Source: CAZADH01 sp964483805 (GTDB lineage Bacteria > Muiribacteriota > Ozemobacteria > Ozemobacterales > Ozemobacteraceae). Taken from it: DNA of 32,755 nt. Made by a program: the position numbers and the translations under genes. The notes beneath the pieces were generated by a model. It ran no database searches and was not told the DNA's origin. It saw only the letters and a list, made by a program, of their open reading frames with translations. Positions 8,779 through 16,550 of the stretch are shown here, in pieces. The stretch covers positions 1 to 32,755 of the forward strand of contig CAZADH010000028.1 in the NCBI GenBank assembly GCA_964483805.1. Reading direction: 5' to 3'. The stretch's first letter is position 1; each line of letters opens with the position of its first letter.

Positions 8779-8830
8779 GTCAATACGAGAAAGCAATGTT
8801 CGTACCAACCTGTGAATGTTCTGTATTGAC
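8779..8830. repeat. 12-bp inverted repeat flanking the sigma-54 promoter
   Basis: GTCAATAC-g-AGAA (8779-8791) and TTCTGTATTGAC (8819-8830) are inverted copies, 8 bp perfect plus 4 bp after a one-base bulge. They bracket the -24/-12 element, one arm near the predicted start point and the other 38-49 bp upstream of it. Only one arm would be transcribed, so a protein site (a repressor or auxiliary factor) is likelier than an RNA structure. No binding protein can be named. Confidence 0.45.
8791..8808 (-). promoter_or_regulatory. Sigma-54 (-24/-12) promoter of the Dnd-like operon
   Basis: On the minus strand 8808-8791 reads TTGGTACGAACATTGCTT, matching the consensus TTGGCACG-N4-TTGCT at all but one base. 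GG (8806-8805) and GC (8794-8793) are separated by exactly 10 nt. The predicted start point is about 8781, giving a leader of about 45 nt to the ATG at 8735. An activator of sigma-54 is encoded divergently 186 bp away, which strongly supports the call. Confidence 0.85.
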
Positions 8831-8863
8831 GCGGCCGTACGCGCAACCACCTGGATTCTCGCA

Positions 8864-8892
8864 TGGCTTGTGTAGAAAACTTCGTGTATAAT
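8864..8892 (+). promoter_or_regulatory. Sigma-70-type promoter of the RtcR-like regulator
   Basis: TGGCTT (8864-8869), 17 nt, then a perfect TATAAT (8887-8892), about 29 bp before the ATG at 8921. The -35 box is weak and the -10 is consensus. A GGAGG ribosome site at 8910-8914 follows. This fits low constitutive expression of the regulator. Confidence 0.6.
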
Positions 8893-8909
8893 CAGAAATC
8901 TTCTTCTAC
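8872..8909. promoter_or_regulatory. Candidate upstream activator site (inverted repeat)
   Basis: GTAGAA (8872-8877) and TTCTAC (8904-8909) form a spaced inverted repeat overlapping the regulator's own -10 region. It lies 91-128 bp upstream of the predicted sigma-54 start point, the usual distance for enhancer-binding proteins. It could serve both activation of the Dnd-like operon and autoregulation. The arms are short and the 26-nt spacer is long, so chance is possible. Confidence 0.3.
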
Positions 8910-8920
8910 GGAGGCAACCC

Positions 8921-10512
8921 ATGGCCGGTCCTCGCGAAACGCGGCGGTTGTTGTTCAGTTGGCTGGGCGAGTGGGAGCTGCTCGCCGATGGCGAGACGTC
9001 GGGCGTGGCACGGGCCATCCGAGCGCGGCGGTATCACGAAGTGCACCTATTGGCCAATATCGACCCCTCACGGGAGGTCAGGCGCGGCGCCGTAAACCAT
9101 GGCCGGGTCTACACGCGGCCGTTCTTCGCAAAAGTGAAAGAGCGCCTGCAGAGCCTGAAGATCGCCAAGGTCGAGATCCATGAGTGCACACTATCGAGCC
9201 CAACTGCCTTCGCCGAGATCTTTCCGTTCGCGCAGAACAAGGTGCGCGAGATCGTCGAGGCGCGCAAAGGGCCCCTCGAACTCACGTATCATCTGAGCTC
9301 GGGCACGGCGCCGATGATCGCAGTGTGGGTGTTGCTCGCCAAGGCGCGGTTCAAGGGAGAACTCATCGAAACCCGCTTCCCGGAAGAGCTCTGGAGGAAG
9401 AAGGCGCGCACGCTCGCCGTCGAGTCCGTTGACGTGCCGTTCGAGATCTCCGCCGATTTTCTGCCCGAACTGATTCGGGCCACAGACCTGGCGCTCGGCA
9501 GCCGGCCGCTCGATGCCCCGACATTCGACGAGATCAAACACCGCAGCCCCAAGACCCGGGAGGCCGTCCGACTGGCGCACCTGGCAGCGCAGCGCGATGC
9601 GACGGTGCTGCTGCTGGGCGAATCCGGCGTCGGCAAGGAACTGTTCGCCCGCGCGATTCAGGCTGCCGGCCCGCGTCGGCACAAAGAACCGGTGATCTTC
9701 AATTGCGGCGCGCTGCCCGAAAATCTCGTCGAGTCGGAATTGTTCGGTTACAAGAAGGGCGCTTTCACCGGCGCGACCGCAGACAAGGCCGGCCTGTTCA
9801 AAGTCGCCGACGGCGGCACGATCTTTCTCGATGAAGTGGGCGAGTTGTCGTTGTCGGCGCAAACCCGCCTGCTGCGAGTGTTACAGCAAGGAGAGATCCA
9901 GCCGGTGGGCGGCACGCGCCTCGAACGGGTCGATGTGCGCATCATCNNNNNNNNNNNNNNGCGACCAATCGCAACCTCATCGACGACGTGAAGCGCGGCC
10001 GGTTCCGCGAAGACCTGTTCTACCGATTGGCGGTGCTGGTCATTCACATTCCGCCGTTGCGCGAACGTGAAGACGATGTATTGCCAATCGCCGAGCATCT
10101 GTTCAGCAGGCTCGCCGGCCGGTTCGGCATGACGAAGAAGCACCTGTCGCCCGACGCAAAGAATGTCTTGAAAGCGCATGCCTGGCCTGGCAACGTGCGC
10201 GAACTCGAGAACGTGCTCACCCGCGCAATGCTCTGGACCGAGCACGACCGCATCGGTGCCGAGGAGATGCGGCGGGCGATTCTGGTTTTCCCTGAGCAGC
10301 AGCAGAACCCGGTCGTCGATCGGCCGCTCGATGGTTCATGGCGGCTCGAAGATCTACTCGATGAGGTCTCACGCCATTATCTCGAACGGGCGATGCAACT
10401 CACCCGCGGCAGCAAGACCGAAACGGCGTCGATTCTCGGTTTCAACAACTACCAGACGGTGACGAACTGGCTGCGGCGACTTGGGTTGGAGGGCGGTGGC
10501 AGTGACACGTAG
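8921..10512 (+). CDS. RtcR-type sigma-54 activator with CARF-like sensor domain
   Basis: About 526 residues once the N gap at 9947-9960 is closed: frame +2 before it (ending VDVRII) and frame +1 after it (ATNRNL), which a single missing codon would join as in other AAA+ activators. Residues 1-170 are a Rossmann-like CARF domain. LTYHLSSGTAPMIAVWVLLA (121-140) parallels the HITTGTHVAQICWFLLAEAR motif of E. coli RtcR. Residues 200-450 are the sigma-54 AAA+ core: Walker A GESGVGKE (233-240), GAFTGA (280-285) and Walker B GGTIFLDE. The C-terminus has a Fis-like HTH (TASILGFNNYQTVTNWL). ATG at 8921 follows GGAGG at 8910-8914. RtcR normally activates rtcBA RNA repair, but here no rtc genes are visible and the divergent Dnd-like operon carries the sigma-54 promoter. 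The CARF ligand is unknown. Confidence 0.9.
9947..9960. other. Assembly gap (14 N) inside the sigma-54 regulator
   Basis: The run of N changes frame from +2 to +1 between VRII and ATNRN. In homologous AAA+ domains VRIIAATNRNL is continuous, so the true missing sequence is probably one codon. The gene is most likely intact and not frameshifted. Confidence 0.9.
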
Positions 10513-10562
10513 TTGCCGATAATCTCACACGCCAGGGCTGGACGCAGATCTGCGGGTTCCGA

Positions 10563-11753
10563 TTAGCGCCACTCCGGAAACAGGCATCGCACCTTGCCGT
10601 GGCCGAGAAGTTGGTGAAAGTCTTTGAAGTTGCCCGTCTCGCGTTGCCAGCGACCGGCCACGAGCGCAGGGCTGATGCCGAGCTTGCGAGCCAGGTCGCG
10701 GATACGTTCGGCGCTGACACGGGTACGACGAAACGCCCACCACTCCGCGTCGGGGATGAAGGCGTTCGCAGCCCAGTCGTCAGCTTCGTGTTCGGGGCCC
10801 TTTGTGGCGCGGCTGCCTGCTACGTCGTCGACATACACTGTATTCTTGCCTGGTGTCAGATGCCGCAGCACGTGACCCAGCTCGTGAAACAACGTGAACC
10901 AGAAGTTGTCGATGCGGTCGTGACGCAGACTCATGGCTATCACCGGTTTGCCGCTGGGCATAAAGAACGCCGCCCCGTCGAGGTAGGTGCGCGGCAGGTG
11001 CTTCAGGATCACCAGATGCACGCCGTGTTTGGCCAGTTTTTCACGAGCGAGGAGCGGCCCCTGGTCGAGATCGCTGAGGGCCCGTAAGCCGGCGCAGAAT
11101 TCGGGCGTCAGCACCTTCGGCTCGTAAGACCCGACGGGTTGATTCGCGGCAAGGGTGGCCACTCGAGCCTGCCAGGCCTTGAGCGCACCGACGTCGTGGT
11201 CCCGGGCCCCCTTGCGGCAATAGGTCAACTGCGGTTCACGCCCCTGCCACACTGCGAACAAGCCTGCGACCAAACGGTCGTATTGTTGCCGCGCATGACC
11301 CAGCGTCGCCGGTGCGTCAGGAAAGTAGCCGGCCTTCAGCATCGCGGCAAACGGCAATCGCTCGGCGGGAACCGCGTCGGTCGCCACTGCTGTTGATGGT
11401 TCTTGGAGCAGGACCTCGGCAGGAATGCCCAAATGCAGGCTCAGATTACGAATCATCGCTTTGCTCAGCGCCCGTTTGCCGGCCAGCACCTCGGAAACCT
11501 TACTCTGACTGCCGATCAACGGCACCAGGTCTTTGGCGGTCAGACCGCCCTGTTCCATGCGAAAGCGGATGGCCTCGACTGGGTCGGGCAGATCGATCGG
11601 AAATTGCCGCTCTTCGTATCTCTCGATGAGCAGCGACAACACCTCGAGTTCGTCTTCGTCTCGCGAACCTGGTTTCGCGGTCTCGATCAGCGTCTCGACG
11701 CGCGCCAGCGCCGCCGCGTGATCGCTCTTGTTCTTGATGACTTTAACTTGCAT
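10563..11753 (-). CDS. higA: HigA-type antitoxin fused to ImmA/IrrE metallopeptidase domain
   Basis: 396 residues. Residues 1-118 are HigA-like, with an XRE helix-turn-helix (LTAKDLVPLIGSQSKVSEVL, then GKRALSKAMIRNLSLHLGI). The C-terminal half carries an ImmA/IrrE zinc peptidase motif, FHELGHVLRH (His290, Glu291, His294), and EHEADDWAANAF (about 321-332) supplying the third ligand. Family knowledge: HigA represses its operon and neutralises HigB; COG2856-type peptidases cleave repressors. The fusion suggests the antitoxin may be processed by its own or a sister peptidase domain, but that is inference. ATG at 11753 overlaps the toxin's TGA by one base. The gene converges with the sigma-54 regulator (50 bp between stops). 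Confidence 0.88.
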   Translation of the reverse strand: MQVKVIKNKSDHAAALARVETLIETAKPGSRDEDELEVLSLLIERYEERQFPIDLPDPVEAIRFRMEQGGLTAKDLVPLIGSQSKVSEVLAGKRALSKAMIRNLSLHLGIPAEVLLQEPSTAVATDAVPAERLPFAAMLKAGYFPDAPATLGHARQQYDRLVAGLFAVWQGREPQLTYCRKGARDHDVGALKAWQARVATLAANQPVGSYEPKVLTPEFCAGLRALSDLDQGPLLAREKLAKHGVHLVILKHLPRTYLDGAAFFMPSGKPVIAMSLRHDRIDNFWFTLFHELGHVLRHLTPGKNTVYVDDVAGSRATKGPEHEADDWAANAFIPDAEWWAFRRTRVSAERIRDLARKLGISPALVAGRWQRETGNFKDFHQLLGHGKVRCLFPEWR

Positions 11754-12046
11754 CAGACGGTCTCCACATCGACGCGATCGTATTCGGCATGGGTGCCGAC
11801 GAACCGGACATATACGGTCTGAACCCGGTAATGAACCACCACGACAAGGCGGTAAGCGTTGCCCTTGATATTGAACACGACGCGGTTCTCACCGACGGCA
11901 TCAGCCGATCGATAACGATTCTTGATGTCGTTGAATTCTCGCCACACAGCCCTCTTCGCCTCGGCAAACCACGCCTCGAGCGGCCCCTTGGCGTCGGCAT
12001 GGCGTCCGTAAAACGCCTTCAGCGTCGCGCGGGAGATCACTCTCAT
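11753..12046 (-). CDS. higB: HigB-type mRNA interferase toxin
   Basis: 97 residues (MRVISRATLKAFYGRHADAK...), the size and pattern of HigB: AEAKRAVWREFNDIKNRY, then VVFNIKGNAYRLVVVVHYR and VYVRFVGTHAEYDRVD, the RelE-fold strands and C-terminal catalytic region. Family knowledge: HigB cleaves translated mRNA at the ribosome. It is the first gene of a two-gene operon, with toxin before antitoxin as usual for higBA. The start has no strong ribosome site (GGGCTTATTATGAA upstream). A palindromic operator lies 36-52 bp upstream. The pair sits between two defence modules. Confidence 0.9.
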   Translation of the reverse strand: MRVISRATLKAFYGRHADAKGPLEAWFAEAKRAVWREFNDIKNRYRSADAVGENRVVFNIKGNAYRLVVVVHYRVQTVYVRFVGTHAEYDRVDVETV

Positions 12047-12081
12047 TTCATAATAAGCCCTTTTTGGGATCTTGTCTAGAA

Positions 12082-12098
12082 TATCCCATTATGGGATA
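12082..12098 (-). promoter_or_regulatory. Palindromic operator of higBA
   Basis: TATCCCATTATGGGATA is a perfect palindrome with 8-bp arms around one central base. A further GGGAT half-site at 12066-12070 lies between it and the higB ATG. It overlaps candidate -10 sequences (CATAAT, TATTCT on the minus strand), so binding by the HigA helix-turn-helix would block transcription. The autoregulatory role is inferred from the family. Confidence 0.7.
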
Positions 12099-12181
12099 CT
12101 TCAGTTTCATGTCTCGCCTGGTGAAAACTCGACGGGCGCTGGTGCCGGGCGTGCACGGAGAAGCGAAACAGCGGTTCACCG

Positions 12182-13852
12182 TCACACCATCGTTCCGAAA
12201 ATCGGGGCCGGTTCGTCGATCAAGGTGAACGCCGCTGTGCCCTTGGTGAACTGGCGTCGGCGCAAGGCCAATTGCTCGGCCGACATCAGTTGCATATCTT
12301 CGGTCTGGGCCTCGCTGCCGTGTGCCAGGTCATCATCCGGGGTCAGTGGCGCTCCGCCGGGTTCGATCTCCCCGTCGGTTGTCTCTCTGATGCGCTTCAA
12401 CAATCGCAATAACAAGTGCTCGCTGTGTGTTTCGAGCAAGAAATGCGGTCGAGGCAACGGTCGGGTCTGGGCAATGAACAAATCACCCAGCACCACCTGC
12501 AACGCTGGATGAATGTGGAGTTCCGGTTGCTCGATGGCAACGAGGCCTTCCTTCGTCGCAAGCGCTGCGACCAGAACCGGGATCACCTGCGAGATGCCCA
12601 CGCCGACGTCGGCGGGAGCGAGTTCGAGGTTCCGGTCTTGCTCGCGCAGGAGCAGGCGCCTGCGTTCGCGCAGGTCAGAAAACTGCTGGGCATGACGGTC
12701 TGCGTCGAGCAGTTGACCTGATGCCAATGACACCCCGAGCGGCGATGCCAGATCGACCTCTTTGTAGCGTTTGACCTCCACTTCGTAGCCCGTGTTGAGA
12801 CGGTTCGTGCCACCAAGCCACTCGTTGAAGCGGACCAGAAAGTCCGGATCGGACTGAAACAAAACATCCCAGGCCGCAATGCCACCGGCCCAACGGTCCT
12901 CGGTCAGGAATGACTCGGGTTCGTGGTTACGCGGCGGAACGTCGCGGATGGGGCCAACATAACGAAACTCTCGCAGACAATCGCGCAACGCTTGGCCTGG
13001 GCCGGTGATGAACGTGGTCAGCAGGTGACCGGCCTCATCATGCGCCCACTCCCATTTCCAAGGTTCCCCGGCCTGGTCCCGCGTGGCCTCGAAAAGCGGA
13101 ATCTCGAGTCGGTGGCCCCAAGCCGGCAGCGCTGAATCGACTTGGCGAAGCGCCAACCTTCGCGAAACGTCATGGCCCTCCGCGTCGAGTTCTGCACGAC
13201 GAACGAGAGGACCAAAGAAGCTGCCAAGCAGGTTCTCCTCGTCTTTCCAAAAATGACCGTCTTTGGCGAGGTTCCGAACGACCTCCTTGCTCTTTTCCTG
13301 GTCTCCATACAGGTACAGGCAATTGTGGAGCAAATTGAGCTTCGCGATCTCGACCTTCTTGCCGTCATCGGAGCACTCGATTTCAGCGAACAGGGTTCGA
13401 TCGAGACCTACACTGTATTTACACACGTAGGGCGCCGCTCGCGAGACACTCCACGCAACGGAAAGCTCGACCCATGCGTCCATAACAGACTGCGAGAGGC
13501 GGTCCGCAAATGGGTAATATGCATCTGAATCTACGGGGAAGACATGGGGATACTCTGGAAGCCCCTTGCCGGCAAAACCAAAGTGGAATCGAATCGAGAT
13601 CACATTGCTCGGGTCATGCCCGTGAACCAGGCTCGAGAAGCCCCCGAGGTTCATTGCCTCGCCGCCGGCAATCGTGGCGAACGGGTTGGCGTTGCCGCGT
13701 TCGAGGACTTCGCGCGCGAAATGTATTGCTTGCATGACCGTGCTCTTGCCGGCGCTGTTCGGCCCAAACAGCAGAGTTATCGGGCGAAGATCAATCTTCA
13801 CAGGCCCCTTGATACCCTTGAAGTTCGTCAAAGTGATCGAGAAAATCGACAT
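12182..13852 (-). CDS. AAA ATPase, fourth gene of the type I restriction operon
   Basis: 556 residues. N-terminal IFSITLTNFKGIKG leads to Walker A FGPNSAGKST (29-38). The C-terminal half has the ABC-type Walker B VAIEQPELHIHP (438-449) and the switch ETHSEHLLLRLL (474-485), as in AAA_15/AAA_21 (OLD-like, DUF3696-type) proteins. No TOPRIM nuclease domain is present, so it is an ATPase alone. After TPDDDLA near 509 the sequence departs from the DUF3696 tail I would expect and ends in LIDEPAPIFGTMV, so the C-terminus may be divergent or altered. ATG at 13852 shares a base with the hsdS TGA, making it part of the hsd operon. It may be a restriction accessory or an independent abortive-infection factor. 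Confidence 0.82.
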   Translation of the reverse strand: MSIFSITLTNFKGIKGPVKIDLRPITLLFGPNSAGKSTVMQAIHFAREVLERGNANPFATIAGGEAMNLGGFSSLVHGHDPSNVISIRFHFGFAGKGLPEYPHVFPVDSDAYYPFADRLSQSVMDAWVELSVAWSVSRAAPYVCKYSVGLDRTLFAEIECSDDGKKVEIAKLNLLHNCLYLYGDQEKSKEVVRNLAKDGHFWKDEENLLGSFFGPLVRRAELDAEGHDVSRRLALRQVDSALPAWGHRLEIPLFEATRDQAGEPWKWEWAHDEAGHLLTTFITGPGQALRDCLREFRYVGPIRDVPPRNHEPESFLTEDRWAGGIAAWDVLFQSDPDFLVRFNEWLGGTNRLNTGYEVEVKRYKEVDLASPLGVSLASGQLLDADRHAQQFSDLRERRRLLLREQDRNLELAPADVGVGISQVIPVLVAALATKEGLVAIEQPELHIHPALQVVLGDLFIAQTRPLPRPHFLLETHSEHLLLRLLKRIRETTDGEIEPGGAPLTPDDDLAHGSEAQTEDMQLMSAEQLALRRRQFTKGTAAFTLIDEPAPIFGTMV

Positions 13853-15045
13853 CAGAGTTCTCCGCGGAAGGCGCGCTGGGAGAGGGAGCCGAAGAGGGAC
13901 TTGGCATATAGTGTCGCCAGATCGAGTCGAGTTTTGAGGGACTTCACGTTACTCTTCAACCTTACGTATTCCTCTTGCAACACTTTCGGCGGAACCGGGA
14001 TCCGCAACTTTCCCAAATTGGTCGTGTTGATGTTGTAGTTACCCGCGGTCGTGGTCGCGGCCCGAATGATCAAGTGCCGAAAAGAGGGCAGCGAAACAAC
14101 TGAGTGCAAGAATTGGGGTGCCACTGGAGCACTCTGCCCCAACCGAGCTCTGATCAAGTATGAAGCGTAGAGATACTCGTCTGTTTCTTCGAACACAGCA
14201 CACCGACCGATGTGTTCTGGATTTCCGTTGGTTCTAACGAACAAGAGATCCCCCGATTCGAGTCGAAGTCTTGATTGTTCGGCATCGGGAAGGGACGCAA
14301 ACACAAGGTCGTCGTATGAAATCTGACCACGATTGATGTTCGGAATGCGAAGCACAGGCAGGCTTCCAGGGGACCTTTGAGGACTGCACTTGGCTGATGT
14401 GCCATAGCGAAACTCGTCGCAGATTGAGTCCAGGTCGCAGGATTCCCAATTCTTGGAGTTTGTGACGGGATCACCAAACATCTCCAAGAACACCGACCGC
14501 AGAAACTCGTCAGCAAGGCGGAGGGCTTCGCGGCGTTTGCGGATTATCGAGGTGCATTGATCAAGGACCAAGACAATCCTCTTCTGTTCAGCGAGTTCGA
14601 CCGGAACCGAGATCTCCAACGACAGCAACGTATCCGGCGAAATTCTTGGGAGATTCGCGCCAGACATTCGTGCAGTTGCCTGCGCCACGAACTCGGAGCG
14701 GCGAAGCAAGTAGAAAAGGAGGTCTTTGTCGATTCTCGCTGGATTCGGTTTGAGCGGTAGAATGTCCGTGCTGCACACACCGGGGAATGAAGGTCGCGCA
14801 GTCTTTCTCAGATAGGGCCTGAGTTTGCCAAACAGGATCTCCGTTGAGCAAAAGCTGAACTTGCTGCTTTTGAGGTCCGCCTGTTTGGCCGGAACAGGCG
14901 AAAGATTCCCGGTATCTCCGTCGATGTGCTCGAGACCGATGTACTGCTCATTGCCACCAAGATCCGTGGGATCGACGATCGCGCGAGACACTTCACAAAA
15001 GTGCCCGAGAGGAGCCCTTTTCCACCCGATCGATTGCGTTTTCAC
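13852..15045 (-). CDS. hsdS: Type I restriction-modification specificity subunit
   Basis: 397 residues with two target-recognition domains, each followed by a conserved helix region. TRD1 runs from the N-terminus to about 150 and ends LSLEISVPVELAEQKRIVLV, followed by spacer helix DQCTSIIRKRREALRLADEF. TRD2 starts near DPVTNSKNWESCDL and ends NTTNLGKLRIPVPPKVLQEE, followed by the distal helix. HsdS binds the bipartite DNA site and positions HsdM and HsdR; the site recognised cannot be read from sequence. The start is GTG at 15045, overlapping the hsdM TGA by 4 nt (GTGA), and its stop shares a base with the ATPase ATG. The TRD parts look less GC-rich than neighbours, as is common for exchanged specificity domains. 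Confidence 0.92.
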   Translation of the reverse strand: MKTQSIGWKRAPLGHFCEVSRAIVDPTDLGGNEQYIGLEHIDGDTGNLSPVPAKQADLKSSKFSFCSTEILFGKLRPYLRKTARPSFPGVCSTDILPLKPNPARIDKDLLFYLLRRSEFVAQATARMSGANLPRISPDTLLSLEISVPVELAEQKRIVLVLDQCTSIIRKRREALRLADEFLRSVFLEMFGDPVTNSKNWESCDLDSICDEFRYGTSAKCSPQRSPGSLPVLRIPNINRGQISYDDLVFASLPDAEQSRLRLESGDLLFVRTNGNPEHIGRCAVFEETDEYLYASYLIRARLGQSAPVAPQFLHSVVSLPSFRHLIIRAATTTAGNYNINTTNLGKLRIPVPPKVLQEEYVRLKSNVKSLKTRLDLATLYAKSLFGSLSQRAFRGEL

Positions 15046-16550
15046 TTGATCAAATCCTCAAGCGTGCTCAACTCTTGGAGGATGTTATGCTCAACGTCCC
15101 TCAATTTCGTTAGAATTTCGGCAGGTGGGCAGAATTGCTCGGCCTCGTGCACGGTCTCTACGTAACGACTCAGTGACAGATCGTACCCCTTCCCCCGAAT
15201 CTCCTCCGCCCCCACAAAGAACGCCTTCGACGTCCGATCGGTATCCTTCTTCGGATCCTTCTTCTCCCACCGTTCGATCAACAACGGCAGGTCGTTCGCC
15301 TCGATCTTCTGGCGCTTGTCGTCGAGTGAGAAGCCGTCAGCCTGCACGTCGAAGTAGAAGACGTCTTTGGTCTTGCCGCCCTTGGTGAAGACCAGGATGC
15401 CGGTCGAGACGCCGGCGTATGGCTTGAACACGCCCGGCGGCAGCGAGATCACTGCTTCGAGCTGGTTTTCGTCGACGAGCTTCTGACGCAGGGCCACATG
15501 CGCCTTCGAGGAGCCGAACAGGACGCCGTCGGGCACGATCGTGGCGCACCGGCCGCCGGGCTTGAGCATCTTCAGCATCAATACAATGAACAACAACTCG
15601 GTCTTCTTGGTCTTGACCTGCTGGGTCAAGTCGCGGTGGACGTCGGCCTCGTCCAGGCTGCCCTTGAACGGCGGGTTGGCCAGAATGACATCGAAGAAGT
15701 TCTCGGACTCGCGCGGGAACTTCTCGGGAAAGCTGTTGCTCAACGTGTCACGAAAGTGAATGCGCGGGGTGTCGATGCCGTGCGACAGCAGGTTCATCGA
15801 GGCGATGCGCAACATCGTCGCATCGAAGTCGAAGCCGTGTACCAGATTCGTCTGGATGTGTTTGCGATACGGTTCGAGCAAATCGCCGGAATAGATCTTG
15901 TTGCCGTCCTCGTCTTCGTGAATGCCGGCCGGCGATGTGTACATACGTTGTAAATACTGCAAGACCTGAACCAGAAAACCGGCCGTACCACAAGCCGGAT
16001 CAGCGACCACGTCGGTGGGTTTGGGCGCAACGATCTCGACCATCGCCTGAATAATATGGCGCGGGGTTCGGAACTGGCCGGCAATTCCTGCCGTCGTCAA
16101 CCTGCTCAAAAGATACTCGTAGAGATCACCCTTGGTGTCGCTGTTCTGCAGCGGCAACTGGTTGATCGTCTCGACCGCCGACACGAGCAGACTCGGTTTC
16201 ATGATCAGCAACTGCGCGTCCTTCATGAACTCCGAGAATCCGGCGCCGTCCATGGTCACGGACCGAAAGTGCGGGAACACCTCGTCGCGCACGATCTTGA
16301 GCATCTCTTCGGGCGGCTTCTGCCGAAACTGCGACCAGCGCAGATGCTGCCTGTTGTCAGCGAACAGCAACTCAGCGCTCTTGCCGGTGCGGTTGGCTTT
16401 CTTTTCCTCGCGGCTCTCGCGGATGTCGAGCAGGCGCGAAAACATGAGAAACGAAATCTGCTCGATGACCGTCAGCGGGTTGGTGATGCCGCCCGAGTAA
16501 AAGTCGAGCCAGAGCTTGTCGATGGTGCTGCGCAGTTCGCCGGTAATCAT
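15042..16550 (-). CDS. hsdM: Type I restriction-modification DNA adenine methyltransferase
   Basis: 502 residues. HsdM N-terminal helical domain (LRSTIDKLWLDFYSGG, VIEQISFLMFSRLLDIR), then GQFRTPRHIIQAMVEI, SAM-binding motif I VADPACGTAGF (182-192) and the N6-adenine catalytic motif NPPF (292-295). It transfers a methyl group to adenine in the HsdS target and is required for both modification and restriction. ATG at 16550 overlaps the hsdR TGA by 4 nt (ATGA). Length and motif order match intact family members. Confidence 0.95.
   Translation of the reverse strand: MITGELRSTIDKLWLDFYSGGITNPLTVIEQISFLMFSRLLDIRESREEKKANRTGKSAELLFADNRQHLRWSQFRQKPPEEMLKIVRDEVFPHFRSVTMDGAGFSEFMKDAQLLIMKPSLLVSAVETINQLPLQNSDTKGDLYEYLLSRLTTAGIAGQFRTPRHIIQAMVEIVAPKPTDVVADPACGTAGFLVQVLQYLQRMYTSPAGIHEDEDGNKIYSGDLLEPYRKHIQTNLVHGFDFDATMLRIASMNLLSHGIDTPRIHFRDTLSNSFPEKFPRESENFFDVILANPPFKGSLDEADVHRDLTQQVKTKKTELLFIVLMLKMLKPGGRCATIVPDGVLFGSSKAHVALRQKLVDENQLEAVISLPPGVFKPYAGVSTGILVFTKGGKTKDVFYFDVQADGFSLDDKRQKIEANDLPLLIERWEKKDPKKDTDRTSKAFFVGAEEIRGKGYDLSLSRYVETVHEAEQFCPPAEILTKLRDVEHNILQELSTLEDLIK

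Noticed and set aside
8921..10512. Sigma-54 regulator as a broken gene
   Set aside because: The frame change coincides exactly with the N run, and the flanking motifs VRII and ATNRN are adjacent in homologs.
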